From contig CANHQT010000007.1 of assembly GCA_947463325.1 (NCBI GenBank), forward strand, positions 20,519 through 84,518: 64,000 nucleotides of DNA. Direction: 5' to 3'. Source of the stretch: Sphingomonadaceae bacterium (GTDB taxonomy: Bacteria; Pseudomonadota; Alphaproteobacteria; Sphingomonadales; Sphingomonadaceae). Within the stretch, counting starts at the first letter, position 1; every line of letters starts with the position of its first letter. The notes under the pieces are model-generated. The model worked only from the letters and a program-made list of their open reading frames with translations. It did no database searches and had not been told where the DNA came from. Shown one piece after another: positions 1 to 10,159 of the stretch. Made by a program: the position numbers and the translations under genes.

Positions 1-993
1 TTACGGTGCGGCGGATCCAGTAACAGGAGGCAGCCGACGCGCGAGGAAATCCCGGATGGCGTTCGCGGTCTGCGCCGGCGCCTCCTCCATCGGCAAATGG
101 CCGATAGCATCGAACAACACCGTCTCGCTCCCCGCAATTCGCTCGGCAAAGCTCAGCGCCGCACTGGGATTGATGATGCGGTCTTCCTTGCCGAACAAGA
201 TCAGCGTCGGCACGCGGATCTCACGCGCACGCTCGGCGATGGCCGGATCAGGGCGCGGAGAACCAAAACGCGCAATGGTCGCTTCGCGGTTGCCAGGGAA
301 GCGCAGCAATTCCCAATAGCGGTCGACCATCGCCTCATCGATCAGCGCCGGATCAGCGACCGATTGTTCTAGGCTGCGGCGGATGAGGCTGCGCGGAGTG
401 ACTTCGCCACCGATCCAGCGCCCCAACGGCGAGCGTGCAATACGGAAGCCGATATTGCTTTTGGGGGCTGCATCCTGAGCGCGAGGGGGCATCCCGCCGG
501 CATTCAGCAACAGGATGGCGCGCACCTTTTGAGGATTTTCGACTGCATAGCGCCAGCTGATGCCGCCACCCATTGAGTTGCCGCCGAGAATGACACTGTC
601 GACACCAAGGGCCGTCAAAGTGCCGTCGACTGCCGCCATCATATCCTCGACTCGGTAGCTGCGCGCGGCATTGGCGCCAGTCAGGCCATGGCCAGGCAGA
701 TCGAGGCGGATGATGCGATATTCACCGGAAAGCTCGCGCACCAGCGGCTCCCATGTGTGCAGGCTGGCGTTGGAACCGTGCAGCAGCACCATTGGCGGGA
801 GGGTCCCGCCGGTATCGCGGACATGGACGCGCGCGCCATCCGCGAGGGTCACAAACTGACTTGTCGGGCCGCCATATTTGGCAATCATTGCGTCACGATC
901 CGTATCGGGCGTGCGCAGTATCAAGAAGGCCACGCCGAGGATGGCGAGCAGGATGCCGAGCGCCCAGCCGATGCGTTTTGCCCATTTGGCCAT
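1..993 (-). CDS. membrane-anchored alpha/beta hydrolase
   Basis: Alpha/beta-hydrolase fold protein of about 330 residues. A hydrophobic segment at residues 8-27 looks like an N-terminal membrane anchor, so the catalytic domain probably faces the periplasm. The oxyanion HG motif is near residue 72, the nucleophile Ser140 sits in GGNSMGG, and a late Asp (GKEDRI) and His (IGHLPMEE) complete the triad. The substrate cannot be told from sequence. The ATG at 993 is chosen because a G-rich stretch precedes it; an in-frame ATG at 1011 and a TTG at 1026 are alternatives. It follows cckA closely on the same strand, so it may share its transcript. The stop codon lies at the window edge and the gene is complete. 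Confidence 0.85.
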   Translation of the reverse strand: MAKWAKRIGWALGILLAILGVAFLILRTPDTDRDAMIAKYGGPTSQFVTLADGARVHVRDTGGTLPPMVLLHGSNASLHTWEPLVRELSGEYRIIRLDLPGHGLTGANAARSYRVEDMMAAVDGTLTALGVDSVILGGNSMGGGISWRYAVENPQKVRAILLLNAGGMPPRAQDAAPKSNIGFRIARSPLGRWIGGEVTPRSLIRRSLEQSVADPALIDEAMVDRYWELLRFPGNREATIARFGSPRPDPAIAERAREIRVPTLILFGKEDRIINPSAALSFAERIAGSETVLFDAIGHLPMEEAPAQTANAIRDFLARRLPPVTGSAAP

Positions 994-1037
994 GCCTTGA
1001 TGTTCCCCCATATCGGGCGCGGTCAATCCACTGCGCC

Positions 1038-3434
1038 CTATTTGCCGTCCTTGATTGCCGCGACCGCCTCTACCAACTGTGCCACGGAAAAGGGCTTTGC
1101 AAGGAAGGCGACATTACTGAGAGCGATGCTTTCCCTGAGCTGCGCTTCGGCATAGCCGGACATGAACAGGACCGGCAGATCAGCGCGTTTGCGGCGGATT
1201 TCGCCGGCCATGGTTGGCCCGTCCATTTGCGGCATCATCACATCGCTGACGAGCAAGTCCACTTCGGCCAGTTCCCCGAACCGTTCCAGCCCTTCCTCAC
1301 CATTGGCAGCGGTGATGACGGTGTAGCCGGCGCGGGACAGCGCACGTTCGGCCACCGCGCGCACCATATCCTCGTCTTCGACGAGAAGGATTGTGCCGCT
1401 GCCCCAATGGAGGCTCCGCGCGCCTTGCGGCGCGGCGGCCTTGGTCTGCTCCACCTCGCCATGCTGGACGGGAAGATAGACCGAGAAGCGAGTGCCCTGC
1501 CCGACGGTCGAATCCGCGAACACATAGCCGCCGGACTGTTTGACGATGCCATAAACAGTGGCGAGGCCAAGGCCAGTGCCCTGCCCCACATCCTTGGTGG
1601 TGAAAAAGGGCTCAAAAATCTTGGGCAGCACATCCTCAGCGATACCCGTGCCAGTGTCCGATACGCTGAGCAGACAATAGTCCCCCGGCGGAATTGAGGG
1701 ATCACCGAGTGCCGCAATATCTTCGGGGCCAATAGCGCGGGTAGCGATCGTCAGCGTGCCGCCGCCCGGCATGGCATCGCGCGCGTTGACCGCGAGGTTG
1801 ACGATAACCTGTTCGAGCTGGACCGGATCGGCTCGCACGGTTCCGAGCCCGCGACCATGCTGGACATCGAGGCGGATCTTTTCCCCAATCAGTCGTTGCA
1901 GCAGATGCGAGACATCGGAGACGATGTCCGACAGGTTTAGAAATTGCGGCCGCAATGTCTGTTGGCGCGAGAAGGCCAGCAACTGGCGCGTCAGATTGGC
2001 GGCGCGATTGGTGTTGCTGCGGATCTGCTGGATATCGTCATAATCGCTATCGCCCGGCTGGTGGCGGAGCAGCATGAGATCGCAGTTGCCTATGATGGCG
2101 GTAAGAATGTTATTGAAATCATGAGCGATTCCGCCAGCAAGCTGGCCGACGGCCTGCATCTTGGTTGCTTGCAGCATCTGCTGGTTGAGATGCAGGTTTT
2201 CGCCATCGCCCTTGAGGGTCAGCAGCACCGCCGCCTGCCCCATGCCGCGCACACCAACTAGGCCGACCGACACAGTCTGGTCCGGCCGCGCCCGCAGGCG
2301 AACGCCGATTTCGCCGGCCGTAGACCGCCCGCTGGCGTGGCGGCGGATCGCTTCGCCCATTACGCCCATGTCTTCGGAGAGAAGCAGATCACCCGGATAG
2401 GCTGGCATGGCACCTTGCGCGACGCCGGCGGCGGCAACGAAGGCGGGGTTGGTGAACAGGAAGCGTCCGTCGCGGTCCACCATGGCGAGGCCGAACGGCA
2501 ATTGACCGAGCAGGTTCGCGACATAATCGAAAGCGATGCCGCGTTCCTGCGGGCCGCCATCCTCATCAAGCAGCAGCAACAGCAAGGGTGATTGATCCAC
2601 CTGCCGGTCAAACGGGACCTCGACAATGCGCACAGGCGTCGCACCATCGCCTTCCTTTTCGCGTGCAAAACGGATCAGGCCCGCGGCGTCGACACGCAGC
2701 AACTGGCTGAAGTCCTGACCCTTCACCACAGCATCGATCGCGCCGCCAGCGCGGAGGCGAAATGCGGCATTGGCGCCCAGCACTGTCCCAGACGGCGTCA
2801 CCACCACGGTCATCACACCCGATGCGCCGATGGCCACACCCGCTGCCCCTTCGATGGCCGCAAGCGTCTCTGCCACCGGATCGCGCTGTTCGTGCACACG
2901 CCAGCGCCACAGCAAGTGATCGCCTGCACGGCCGACCCGCTGCACCGTCCCGGTCATTTCCCGCCCGCCGCATTCGAAGGCAGCCACCGCGGCCTCGCCC
3001 GATTGCCAGGCGGTCCTGCCCGCCTCGGCCAGAAGCGCGGCGGTACGCTGGTCGACGGGAAGGCCGGGTGGCGTTACCGCTCCACCAAACCAGTCACAGT
3101 AAAGATCATTGGCGCAGACGAGCCGACCAGTGCGTTCGGTGATGGCGATGCCGCGCCGCTCGCTGTCGGCAACCGCGCGGACCAGCGACCAATCATGGCC
3201 TTCCTCGACTGGCACCGCGTCCGATCCACGCCGGCCAGAGATAGCCCACAGCAAAGCTGCTGCCACCAGGCCTATGCCGACGAAGCCGCCGCTTAAGGCC
3301 GCGGATTGGGTCGGCAGCCAAATGATCAGGCCAGACAGGAGCGCAGCACCGCCGACGACGAGCGCAGGCAGCCGCGCCTGTGCTCCGACGTCATCGCCGA
3401 AAAGTCTGTTGGCTGCAGCGCCGCCCAATCTCAC
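1038..3434 (-). CDS. cckA: CckA-type hybrid sensor histidine kinase
   Basis: Hybrid histidine kinase of 798 residues that matches CckA, the alphaproteobacterial kinase feeding phosphate through ChpT to CtrA and CpdR in cell-cycle control. Two membrane segments lie at about residues 22-42 and 48-66. PAS-like regions follow up to residue 410, with one at about 305-400. The phosphoacceptor His438 is in the motif GGIAHDFNN, the catalytic ATPase domain covers about 540-660 ([20 protein letters not shown]), and a C-terminal receiver carries Asp in [10 protein letters not shown] near residue 730. It starts with GTG, and the preceding peptidase gene stops inside that start (GTGA), so the two are probably translationally coupled. 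CckA identity rests on the domain order and the IGNCDLML region after the His box. Confidence 0.93.
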   Translation of the reverse strand: MRLGGAAANRLFGDDVGAQARLPALVVGGAALLSGLIIWLPTQSAALSGGFVGIGLVAAALLWAISGRRGSDAVPVEEGHDWSLVRAVADSERRGIAITERTGRLVCANDLYCDWFGGAVTPPGLPVDQRTAALLAEAGRTAWQSGEAAVAAFECGGREMTGTVQRVGRAGDHLLWRWRVHEQRDPVAETLAAIEGAAGVAIGASGVMTVVVTPSGTVLGANAAFRLRAGGAIDAVVKGQDFSQLLRVDAAGLIRFAREKEGDGATPVRIVEVPFDRQVDQSPLLLLLLDEDGGPQERGIAFDYVANLLGQLPFGLAMVDRDGRFLFTNPAFVAAAGVAQGAMPAYPGDLLLSEDMGVMGEAIRRHASGRSTAGEIGVRLRARPDQTVSVGLVGVRGMGQAAVLLTLKGDGENLHLNQQMLQATKMQAVGQLAGGIAHDFNNILTAIIGNCDLMLLRHQPGDSDYDDIQQIRSNTNRAANLTRQLLAFSRQQTLRPQFLNLSDIVSDVSHLLQRLIGEKIRLDVQHGRGLGTVRADPVQLEQVIVNLAVNARDAMPGGGTLTIATRAIGPEDIAALGDPSIPPGDYCLLSVSDTGTGIAEDVLPKIFEPFFTTKDVGQGTGLGLATVYGIVKQSGGYVFADSTVGQGTRFSVYLPVQHGEVEQTKAAAPQGARSLHWGSGTILLVEDEDMVRAVAERALSRAGYTVITAANGEEGLERFGELAEVDLLVSDVMMPQMDGPTMAGEIRRKRADLPVLFMSGYAEAQLRESIALSNVAFLAKPFSVAQLVEAVAAIKDGK

Positions 3435-5488
3435 CAGATGCGCACCCGCTCATCAGGAGCCAGATAGAGGCGCTGGCCGGGAGCAATGCCATAGGCGTCA
3501 TACCACTGGTCCAGGTTGCGCATCACCCAGACGCGCTGGGCAGACGGCGAGTGCGGACCGGTGGTCAGGCGTTGCAGCATATCTGCATCGCGGTGATTAC
3601 GCCGCCAGACCTGCGCCCAGCCGAGGAAGAAGCGCTGATCCCCGGTCAGCCCATCAATCACTGGTGCCTCACGCCCGCCGAGCGAGGTACGATAGGCATC
3701 ATAGGCAATCGAAAGACCAGCAAGATCTGCGATATTCTCGCCCAGAGTCAGCTCTCCGTTGATGCGCTCCCCCAACACCTCATAGGCGTTATACTGTTCG
3801 ATCAGGCGACGTCCTGCCGCTTCGAAAGCGGCGACATCCTGCGGGGTCCACCAATCGGCGAGACGGCCGTTTTCGTCATATTTGGCGCCCTGATCGTCGA
3901 AATGATGGCTGATTTCATGACCGATCACCGCACCAATGCCGCCATAGTTGATCGCAGGATCGGCATGTGGATCAAAGAAGGGCGGTTGCAGGATGGCCGC
4001 CGGGAAAACAATCTCGTTCATGCCGAAATTGGCATAGGCGTTGACCGTCATTGGGGTCATGAACCATTCCCAGCGGCGCAACGGCTGGCCGAGCTTGCCC
4101 AGCTGATAGTCATGTTCGAAGCGGTTCGAGCGCCACATGTTACCGAACAGGTCATCGGCGCGAATATCCAGCCCGTCATAGCTGCGCCACTGGTCGGGAT
4201 AGCCGATCTTGGTGGTGAAATTGGCAAGCTTAGTGCGGGCTCGTTCCCGGGTTTCCGGCTGCATCCAAGACACGGTTTCGAGCCGCCGGCCCATCGCCGC
4301 GACAACGTTCGTCACAAGCTGATCCATCGCCGCCTTGGTCGCGGGTGGGAAATGGCGCGCGACATAGACCTGGCTGACCTCGTCAGCGAGGATGCGGGAG
4401 GTAAAGTCGGTCGCACGCTTGCCACGTTCCTGACGCTGCGGCGTGCCAGTCAGCGCCGTACCGTAGAAGGCGAAATCGGCGTCGCCGACCGCACGGGGCA
4501 GCCCTTCGTCATAGGCCGAAAGACTGCGGACGATCATCTGGTCGCGCAGCACCTGCATTGGGGCCGAAGCGAACAGCCGCGCGATGCCGGTAAAGGCACT
4601 CGGCTGATTGACGATCACGTCATTCTGATTAGCGCCAATCCCCTGCAGATAGGCGGAGAAATCGAAACCGGGGGCGGATTCCTCAAGCTGGGCGATGGTC
4701 AGCTTGTTATAGGTCTTGGTCGCATCCGTGCTGTCGACACGGTTCCAGTGGACCCGGGCGATTTCGGTTTCGAAATCCATGATCGCGCGGGCGCGAGTAG
4801 CGGCGTCAGCCTCTCCCGCCAGCGTCAACATCGCTTCGAGATGGACGAGATAGGCAGCGCGCACACGCTCAAACCGCTCGCTCGTGCCGAGATAAAACTC
4901 ACGGTCGGGCATGCCGATGCCGCCCTGCCCCATGGTGAAGATGTAGTTTTCCGGTGCGCGGTCATCCTGACCCACATAGCCGCCGAACAGACCGCCTATG
5001 CCTGCACGATCAGCCTCCGCAGCAAGGGCAACATAGGCCGACCGGTCCTGAAGACCCCGGACGCGATTGAGCCAAGGCTGGATCGGCGCCATGCCGAGCG
5101 CTTCGACGCGCGCTTCATCGAGGTAGCTGGCATAGGCGCGGCCGATCCGGCTGCCGGCATCAACGCGCGCTTCATCAAGGATGGCACGAGTGCGCTCCTG
5201 GCTGAGATCGGCCAGCAAGGTGAACATGCCATAGTTGGACTTGTCCGCCGGGATCGGCGTGTTGCGTGCCCAGGTGGCATTGGCAAAGGCATAGAAATCA
5301 TCGCCCGGCGCGACGCTGGTGTCCTTACCCGTCAGGTCGAAACCGAAGCTGCCGATTTGCGGGCTCGATGCAGGGGCTGGAGCTTCCGCCACCGGTGCCG
5401 GCGTATCGGCATTGGCCGTCGCACAGGCAGACAGGCTGATCGCAGAAATCCCTGCCAGCATCGCCGCGGCAACAGTCTTGAGACGCAT
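3431..5488 (-). CDS. M13 family (neprilysin/PepO-like) zinc metallopeptidase lipoprotein
   Basis: Zinc endopeptidase of the M13 family, about 685 residues, which is usual for the family. The zinc-binding HEISHH motif is near residue 522 and the third-ligand motif ENIADLAG follows about 60 residues later. The N-terminus MRLKTVAAAML leads into a lipobox (SLSAC), so it is probably a periplasmic or outer-membrane lipoprotein. The open frame continues upstream, but the ATG at 5488 is preferred because it begins the signal peptide and follows an AAAGGG ribosome site. A good sigma70-type promoter lies 56-83 bases upstream. Its stop overlaps the cckA start. Members of this family cut short peptides; the substrate here is unknown. 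Confidence 0.92.
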   Translation of the reverse strand: MRLKTVAAAMLAGISAISLSACATANADTPAPVAEAPAPASSPQIGSFGFDLTGKDTSVAPGDDFYAFANATWARNTPIPADKSNYGMFTLLADLSQERTRAILDEARVDAGSRIGRAYASYLDEARVEALGMAPIQPWLNRVRGLQDRSAYVALAAEADRAGIGGLFGGYVGQDDRAPENYIFTMGQGGIGMPDREFYLGTSERFERVRAAYLVHLEAMLTLAGEADAATRARAIMDFETEIARVHWNRVDSTDATKTYNKLTIAQLEESAPGFDFSAYLQGIGANQNDVIVNQPSAFTGIARLFASAPMQVLRDQMIVRSLSAYDEGLPRAVGDADFAFYGTALTGTPQRQERGKRATDFTSRILADEVSQVYVARHFPPATKAAMDQLVTNVVAAMGRRLETVSWMQPETRERARTKLANFTTKIGYPDQWRSYDGLDIRADDLFGNMWRSNRFEHDYQLGKLGQPLRRWEWFMTPMTVNAYANFGMNEIVFPAAILQPPFFDPHADPAINYGGIGAVIGHEISHHFDDQGAKYDENGRLADWWTPQDVAAFEAAGRRLIEQYNAYEVLGERINGELTLGENIADLAGLSIAYDAYRTSLGGREAPVIDGLTGDQRFFLGWAQVWRRNHRDADMLQRLTTGPHSPSAQRVWVMRNLDQWYDAYGIAPGQRLYLAPDERVRIW

Positions 5489-5543
5489 GGTACTAACCCT
5501 TTCAAAAAGAGCCCGCGCCCCCACGCAGACGAATAGAAACGGG

Positions 5544-5571
5544 ACTATAGCTGCGCCAATGCGGCGTTCAA
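5544..5571 (-). promoter_or_regulatory. predicted sigma70-type promoter of the M13 peptidase-cckA operon
   Basis: On the minus strand, a -35 box TTGAAC (5566-5571) and a -10 box TATAGT (5544-5549) are separated by 16 bases. Transcription would begin near 5537, about 50 bases before the peptidase ATG. The -35 box overlaps the stop of the upstream DUF2062 gene. Predicted by eye only. Confidence 0.5.
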
Positions 5572-6155
5572 CCAGCCTCGTTGCCCGACATCGAAGCCAG
5601 ACGTGCGGCAATGCGCGCCTTCATCCTGAGGCGCCAGCGCCAGCGCAGCCAATTGTTCCAGATGACCGCACCAAGCACATAGCCAACCGCTGCTGAAACC
5701 ACCGAAATGATGAACAAGCCCGCCATCAATGCGGGCGCAGCATCAGACAAGAGCCAGCTGACCCAGTGCCCGGCCGAAGCCCCTTCGTCCCAAAGTCGGT
5801 TGAAGGTGGTGATGTCCGCCTTGTAGCCGAAACTGACATTGCCGACTGCAACAGCGCCTGCAAGGATGAGCGGTGTCGTTGCCGGATTGGAAAGGAAGGT
5901 CATCGCCGCACCAATAGGAATGTTCGCGCGGCATGGCAGGGCAAGCATCGCAACGCCGACAATCTGAACGCCCGGAATCAACAGGAAGATACCGACGAAC
6001 AGACCAAGCGCGACACCACGCGGCACCGAGCGGCGGGTGAAGCGCCACAATTCGCTGTGCGCGATGCGGTGTGCGAAGGGACGCAGCCAGCGGCTGGCCA
6101 TTAGCTCGTCACGGCTCGGGCTGTTGCGCCGCACCCATCGACCAAAGCGCGACAT
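5568..6155 (-). CDS. DUF2062 domain membrane protein
   Basis: Protein of 195 residues with the DUF2062 pattern. A basic N-terminus is followed by a hydrophobic glycine-rich segment (GVALGLFVGIFLLIPG, about residues 48-63), a second hydrophobic stretch with SNPATTP, and a membrane segment near the C-terminus. The function of this family is not established; it is found in many Gram-negative inner membranes. The start overlaps the smpB stop by one base, so it is the distal gene of dapA-smpB-DUF2062. Confidence 0.88.
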   Translation of the reverse strand: MSRFGRWVRRNSPSRDELMASRWLRPFAHRIAHSELWRFTRRSVPRGVALGLFVGIFLLIPGVQIVGVAMLALPCRANIPIGAAMTFLSNPATTPLILAGAVAVGNVSFGYKADITTFNRLWDEGASAGHWVSWLLSDAAPALMAGLFIISVVSAAVGYVLGAVIWNNWLRWRWRLRMKARIAARLASMSGNEAG

Positions 6156-6637
6156 CAGCCGCGTTCCTTCATGATACGGGCCGCCTCGCGCTTCCAGTCG
6201 CGTTCCTTGATCGTCTCACGCTTGTCATGCGCTTTCTTGCCCTTGGCGAGCGCGAGTTCGACTTTGGCCCGGCCACGCCCGTTGAAATAGATAGTGAGCG
6301 GAACGAGCGTCATCCCTTCGCGCGCCACCGCGCCGTGCAGCTTGCGGATCTCGCGGCCGGACAGGAGCAATTTGCGCGGGCGACGCGGCTCGTGATTGAA
6401 ACGATTGCCGTGGCTGAATTCGGGGATGTGGCTGTTGACCAGCCAGACTTCCCCATCCTTCACCTCGGCATAGCTATCTCCGATATTGCCTTCCCCGAAG
6501 CGCAGCGATTTGACCTCCGTGCCAGTCAGCGCAATGCCCGCTTCGAACAATTCGTCGAGCGAATAGTCGAACCGCGCGCGGCGATTATCCGCGACGATCT
6601 TTTTCTTGTCGAAGGCAGCTGGGTGCGGGCGCGCCAT
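6155..6637 (-). CDS. smpB: SsrA-binding protein SmpB
   Basis: SmpB, 160 residues, binds tmRNA and brings it to stalled ribosomes in trans-translation. The family features are present: the N-terminal [12 protein letters not shown] stretch, [14 protein letters not shown], the region [15 protein letters not shown], and the basic C-terminal tail ending [17 protein letters not shown]. It overlaps the dapA stop by one base and the DUF2062 start by one base, so all three are probably cotranscribed. No tmRNA gene is visible in the window. Confidence 0.97.
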   Translation of the reverse strand: MARPHPAAFDKKKIVADNRRARFDYSLDELFEAGIALTGTEVKSLRFGEGNIGDSYAEVKDGEVWLVNSHIPEFSHGNRFNHEPRRPRKLLLSGREIRKLHGAVAREGMTLVPLTIYFNGRGRAKVELALAKGKKAHDKRETIKERDWKREAARIMKERG

Positions 6638-7512
6638 CAGAGAATGCCAGCCTCCGCCATGGCGGCATCGACTGCACGCTGTGCCGGTTCATTCGCGGGC
6701 AGCAGCGGCAAACGTATTTCGGGATCGAACCAATCGTGCAGCTGCGACAGCGCATATTTGGCGGGCGCAGGGCTTGCATCCGCGAACATCGCCTTGTGCA
6801 GCGCAAACAGCCGGTCGTGGAGCGCCAGCGCCGCCGCCCATTCGCCCTTGGCGCAATGCATGGCAAAGGCGGCGCACTGGGCGGGGGCGACATTGGCAGT
6901 AACCGAGATGCATCCCGTGCCGCCCATGACTGCATGCGGCAGCCACAGATCATCATTGCCGGATAGCTGGCAGAATTCTGCTCCGAGCAAGGCGCGGTGC
7001 TGTGTAACGCGGGCGAGATCGCCGCTGGCATCCTTGACCGCAACAATACCGGGAATCGCCGCGATACGCGCGAGCGTCTCCGGCAGAATGTCAGTGACCG
7101 TGCGGCCAGGCACATTGTAAGCGACGATCGGAAGGTCGGCGGCGGCGGCCACCGCTTCGAAATGTGCGACGAGTCCGTCCTGACCTGGACGGTTATAATA
7201 GGGCGCTACTACCAGCGCGGCATCGGCACCGGCGGCCTTGGCGCGCTGCATATGACGGATGGCGGTTGCAGTGTCGTTGGAGCCGCAGCCCGCAATCACG
7301 GGAACGCGGCGGGCCGCGGCCTCGATGACGGTATCGAACACGCGATAATGTTCTTCGAACGACAATGTCGCGCTTTCGCCGGTGGTGCCGCAGGGAACAA
7401 GTGCGCTGCTGCCAGACGCAATCTGCCATTCGACGAGTCGCGCGAGCGCCCCTTCATCCAACCGTCCGTCGCGAAACGGGGTCACCATAGCCGGGATAGA
7501 ACCCGAAAACAT
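6637..7512 (-). CDS. dapA: 4-hydroxy-tetrahydrodipicolinate synthase
   Basis: DapA, 291 residues, condenses pyruvate with aspartate semialdehyde at the first committed step of lysine and diaminopimelate synthesis in the cytoplasm. The pyruvate-binding CGTTGES motif is at residues 41-47, the catalytic Tyr132 in AYNVPGRT, and the Schiff-base Lys160 in AVKDASGD. It is the first gene of dapA-smpB-DUF2062 and is divergent from the lytic transglycosylase gene across a 115-base gap. A ribosome site (AAAGGAG) precedes the ATG. Confidence 0.97.
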   Translation of the reverse strand: MFSGSIPAMVTPFRDGRLDEGALARLVEWQIASGSSALVPCGTTGESATLSFEEHYRVFDTVIEAAARRVPVIAGCGSNDTATAIRHMQRAKAAGADAALVVAPYYNRPGQDGLVAHFEAVAAAADLPIVAYNVPGRTVTDILPETLARIAAIPGIVAVKDASGDLARVTQHRALLGAEFCQLSGNDDLWLPHAVMGGTGCISVTANVAPAQCAAFAMHCAKGEWAAALALHDRLFALHKAMFADASPAPAKYALSQLHDWFDPEIRLPLLPANEPAQRAVDAAMAEAGIL

Positions 7513-7627
7513 CGCTAAGCTCCTTTACAGGCCGGATTCCGCCGTCCTAGACTCAACCACGACAGATTGTGCTGGGAAAGCGGCGAAATCGCCCCGTTCA
7601 GCGCCAGATAAGGAAGTGACCCCCATC

Positions 7628-9655
7628 ATGGCAAGCATGCAGTTCCGTGGTTCTGCTTCGCGCATCATCCTCGCCGGCCTGTTGCTCGGTCCGGTGGCGG
7701 TGATTGCGCACGAATTGACCGTTGCAGCCCCGGCAGCAAGCGCCCCCGCCCTGACCAGCACAAGTGCCGCGGCTGTACCCGTACCGACCATGTCTGCACG
7801 GAACGCAGTCACTGAATGGCAGGCGCTAACCCGGGAGCAGCAGCCATCATTTGACCGGGTTGCAGCATTTCTGATGGCCAACCGCGGCTGGCCGAACGAG
7901 GCCGAGCTGCGTCGGGCAGCGGAAAATGCGCTCGACATCAACGGATACATCCCTGCCCGCGCTGCGGACTATTTTGCTGTCGTCGCGCCGACCAATGCGG
8001 CAGGCCATTTGCGCCACGCGCTTGCCCTTGTGTCCGCCAATCGTCTCGAGGAAGCGACCGAGGCAGCCCGACGCGCCTGGACCAGCGGGACGCTGAACGC
8101 CGAAGAGGAGAGCCGACTGCTCGCATCCTTCCCCGGCGCGCTCTCCAGCGCCGATCATGACAACCGTATGGACCGGCTGCTGTGGTCGGGTTCCAACGCT
8201 GCCGCAACGCGCCAGATCGCCCTGGTTTCTCCTGCGCGGCAGCTGGAGTTTTCCGCGCGCCTCGCCATGCGCACGCGGGCGACCGCAGCGGCGCTGCGCG
8301 CTGCCGAGGCGGAATCCGCTAATCCCGAGCTGCTCACCAGCGATGCTGGCTATATCGCCGACAAGGCGAGCTGGCTCGCCGCCACCGGCCAGACCGGCGC
8401 TGCACAAGCGCTGCTCGCAGGGCCGCGCACGCTTACCTCCCCGCCACGCGACGCCGAGCGCTGGCTGGAGCTGATCGTCGCGCAGGCACGGGCCGCTTCG
8501 CGCGCAGGCGACCATCGCACCGCCTATGACATCGCCCGCCGGGTCGAGGATGCCTTGCCGCTGGGCACCGACGTGCTGGCGCAGCCGCTTGGCGTGCGCG
8601 ACGAATACACCAACGCGCTGTGGCTGGCAGCGACGACGGCGCACCGCCAACTCGGCCGGCCACGTGAGGCGGCGGGGCTCTACCTCCTCTATTCAGCGGG
8701 TGGGCGATCCCCGCAGGTGAAGGCACGCGGGCTTTATTGGGCCGGGCGTGCTGCACTTGATGCCGGCGACAGCAATCTCGCCAATGATTATTTCCGGCGC
8801 GCCGCCACCCACTTCGATCAGTTCCACGGCCAGCTAGCGCTGGAACGACTGGGCGAAGCGCAACCCCGCCCCACCCTGTCCGGCAACGAATTGTCCGATG
8901 CCGAGCGCGAGGCTTTCGATGCGTCGAGTATCGTCCAAGCGGCACGGTTTCTGGGTGAGCAAGGCCAATGGCGCGAGCAGACGCTGTTCCTGCGCGCCAT
9001 CGCGAACAATGCCCGCAGCGATGCCGAACATGCACATGCCGCCCTGCTTTCCGCGGAGATCGGCCGGCCTGACCTGGCGGTGATGATCGGGCGCAGTGCG
9101 CGGGTGAACGGGCATGACGGCATGTTGCCCGTCGCCTATCCAACCATGGCGGTGCCAGAAGGGCATGAGAGCAACTGGACCTTTATCCACGCAATCAGCC
9201 GGCAGGAAAGCCAGTTCGATCGTGCGGCAGTGAGCCATGCCGGCGCCCGCGGCCTGATGCAGCTGATGCCCGGAACCGCGCGCGAGACCGCCGGGCAGAT
9301 CGGCCTCAGCTACGATTTCGACGCGCTGACAACCGATACGCGCTACAACATCATGCTTGGGTCGACCTATTTTCAGCGGATGCTGCGCTACTATGGCGGC
9401 AGCTATCCGCTCGCGGTGGCGGCCTATAATGCGGGGCCGGGCAATGTGAACCGCTGGTTGCGCGCCAATGGTGACCCGCGCACCGGCAGCATTGCTATCC
9501 TCGACTGGATAGAGGCGATCCCGATTTTCGAGACACGCAATTATGTGCATCGCGTGTTGGAGAATGCGGTGGTTTATGAATCGCTGCGCCCAGGCGTGAG
9601 CGAAGCGCCGCGCAATCGCCTGAGCTACTATCTCGGCAAGCGCGAACCGGGCTGA
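7628..9655 (+). CDS. soluble lytic murein transglycosylase (SLT family)
   Basis: Periplasmic lytic transglycosylase of 675 residues that cleaves peptidoglycan between MurNAc and GlcNAc to leave 1,6-anhydro ends. A signal peptide (about residues 1-28) is followed by a long alpha-helical region resembling the U and L domains of Slt70. The C-terminal SLT domain has the catalytic Glu527 in ISRQESQFD, then GLMQLMPGTA, and the motif AAYNAGPGNVNRW. The ATG at 7628 is selected because it starts the signal peptide and follows AAGGAAG. The greB start lies three bases after its stop, so the two genes are probably one transcript. Confidence 0.94.
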   Translation: MASMQFRGSASRIILAGLLLGPVAVIAHELTVAAPAASAPALTSTSAAAVPVPTMSARNAVTEWQALTREQQPSFDRVAAFLMANRGWPNEAELRRAAENALDINGYIPARAADYFAVVAPTNAAGHLRHALALVSANRLEEATEAARRAWTSGTLNAEEESRLLASFPGALSSADHDNRMDRLLWSGSNAAATRQIALVSPARQLEFSARLAMRTRATAAALRAAEAESANPELLTSDAGYIADKASWLAATGQTGAAQALLAGPRTLTSPPRDAERWLELIVAQARAASRAGDHRTAYDIARRVEDALPLGTDVLAQPLGVRDEYTNALWLAATTAHRQLGRPREAAGLYLLYSAGGRSPQVKARGLYWAGRAALDAGDSNLANDYFRRAATHFDQFHGQLALERLGEAQPRPTLSGNELSDAEREAFDASSIVQAARFLGEQGQWREQTLFLRAIANNARSDAEHAHAALLSAEIGRPDLAVMIGRSARVNGHDGMLPVAYPTMAVPEGHESNWTFIHAISRQESQFDRAAVSHAGARGLMQLMPGTARETAGQIGLSYDFDALTTDTRYNIMLGSTYFQRMLRYYGGSYPLAVAAYNAGPGNVNRWLRANGDPRTGSIAILDWIEAIPIFETRNYVHRVLENAVVYESLRPGVSEAPRNRLSYYLGKREPG

Positions 9656-9658
9656 ACC

Positions 9659-10150
9659 GTGGCCAGCACGCCGGGGCCGCGCCCCAATTACATCACGCCC
9701 GCAGGCTTTGCCGCGCTGCGCGAAGAATATGACCGGCTGCTCGGTACCGAGCGGCCGGCGATTGTCGAGGTGGTAAGCTGGGCCGCATCCAATGGCGACC
9801 GCAGCGAAAATGGCGACTATCTCTATGGGCGCAAGCGGATGCGGGAGATCGACCGGCGGCTGGGCTGGCTGGCGAAGCGGATGAAGGCCGCGAAGGTCAT
9901 TGATCCTGCGGCACAGCCCGACAAGAGCCGGGTGTTTTTTGGTGCCACGGTCGAAATCGCTGATGAGGACGACCGGCGTCGCATTCTCACCATCGTCGGG
10001 AATGACGAGGCAGACGCGGGCGCCGGTCGGATCGGCTGGGACAGCCCATTGGCGCGAGCCCTGCGCGGCGCGGCCGTAGCGGACATGCGGCGGGTGCAAT
10101 TACCCGGCGGAGAGCTAGAATATGAGGTGATGGCGATCCGCTACGATTAG
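9659..10150 (+). CDS. greB: transcription elongation factor GreB
   Basis: GreB, 163 residues, binds RNA polymerase in its secondary channel and stimulates cleavage of backtracked RNA. The N-terminal coiled coil begins with the conserved NYITPAGFAALREEYDRL and contains the tip acidic residues in SNGDRSENGDYLYG. The C-terminal FKBP-like domain contains VFFGATVEIAD and ends with YEVMAIRY. The motif YLYGRKRMREIDRRL distinguishes GreB from GreA. It starts with GTG three bases after the transglycosylase stop. Confidence 0.95.
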   Translation: MASTPGPRPNYITPAGFAALREEYDRLLGTERPAIVEVVSWAASNGDRSENGDYLYGRKRMREIDRRLGWLAKRMKAAKVIDPAAQPDKSRVFFGATVEIADEDDRRRILTIVGNDEADAGAGRIGWDSPLARALRGAAVADMRRVQLPGGELEYEVMAIRYD

Positions 10151-10159
10151 CGGGCGCGC

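Noticed and set aside
3380..5536. Open frame of 718 codons antisense to the M13 peptidase gene.
   Set aside because: It is opposite a gene with clear zinc motifs. Long antisense frames are expected in GC-rich coding DNA, and no family motif or ribosome site was seen.
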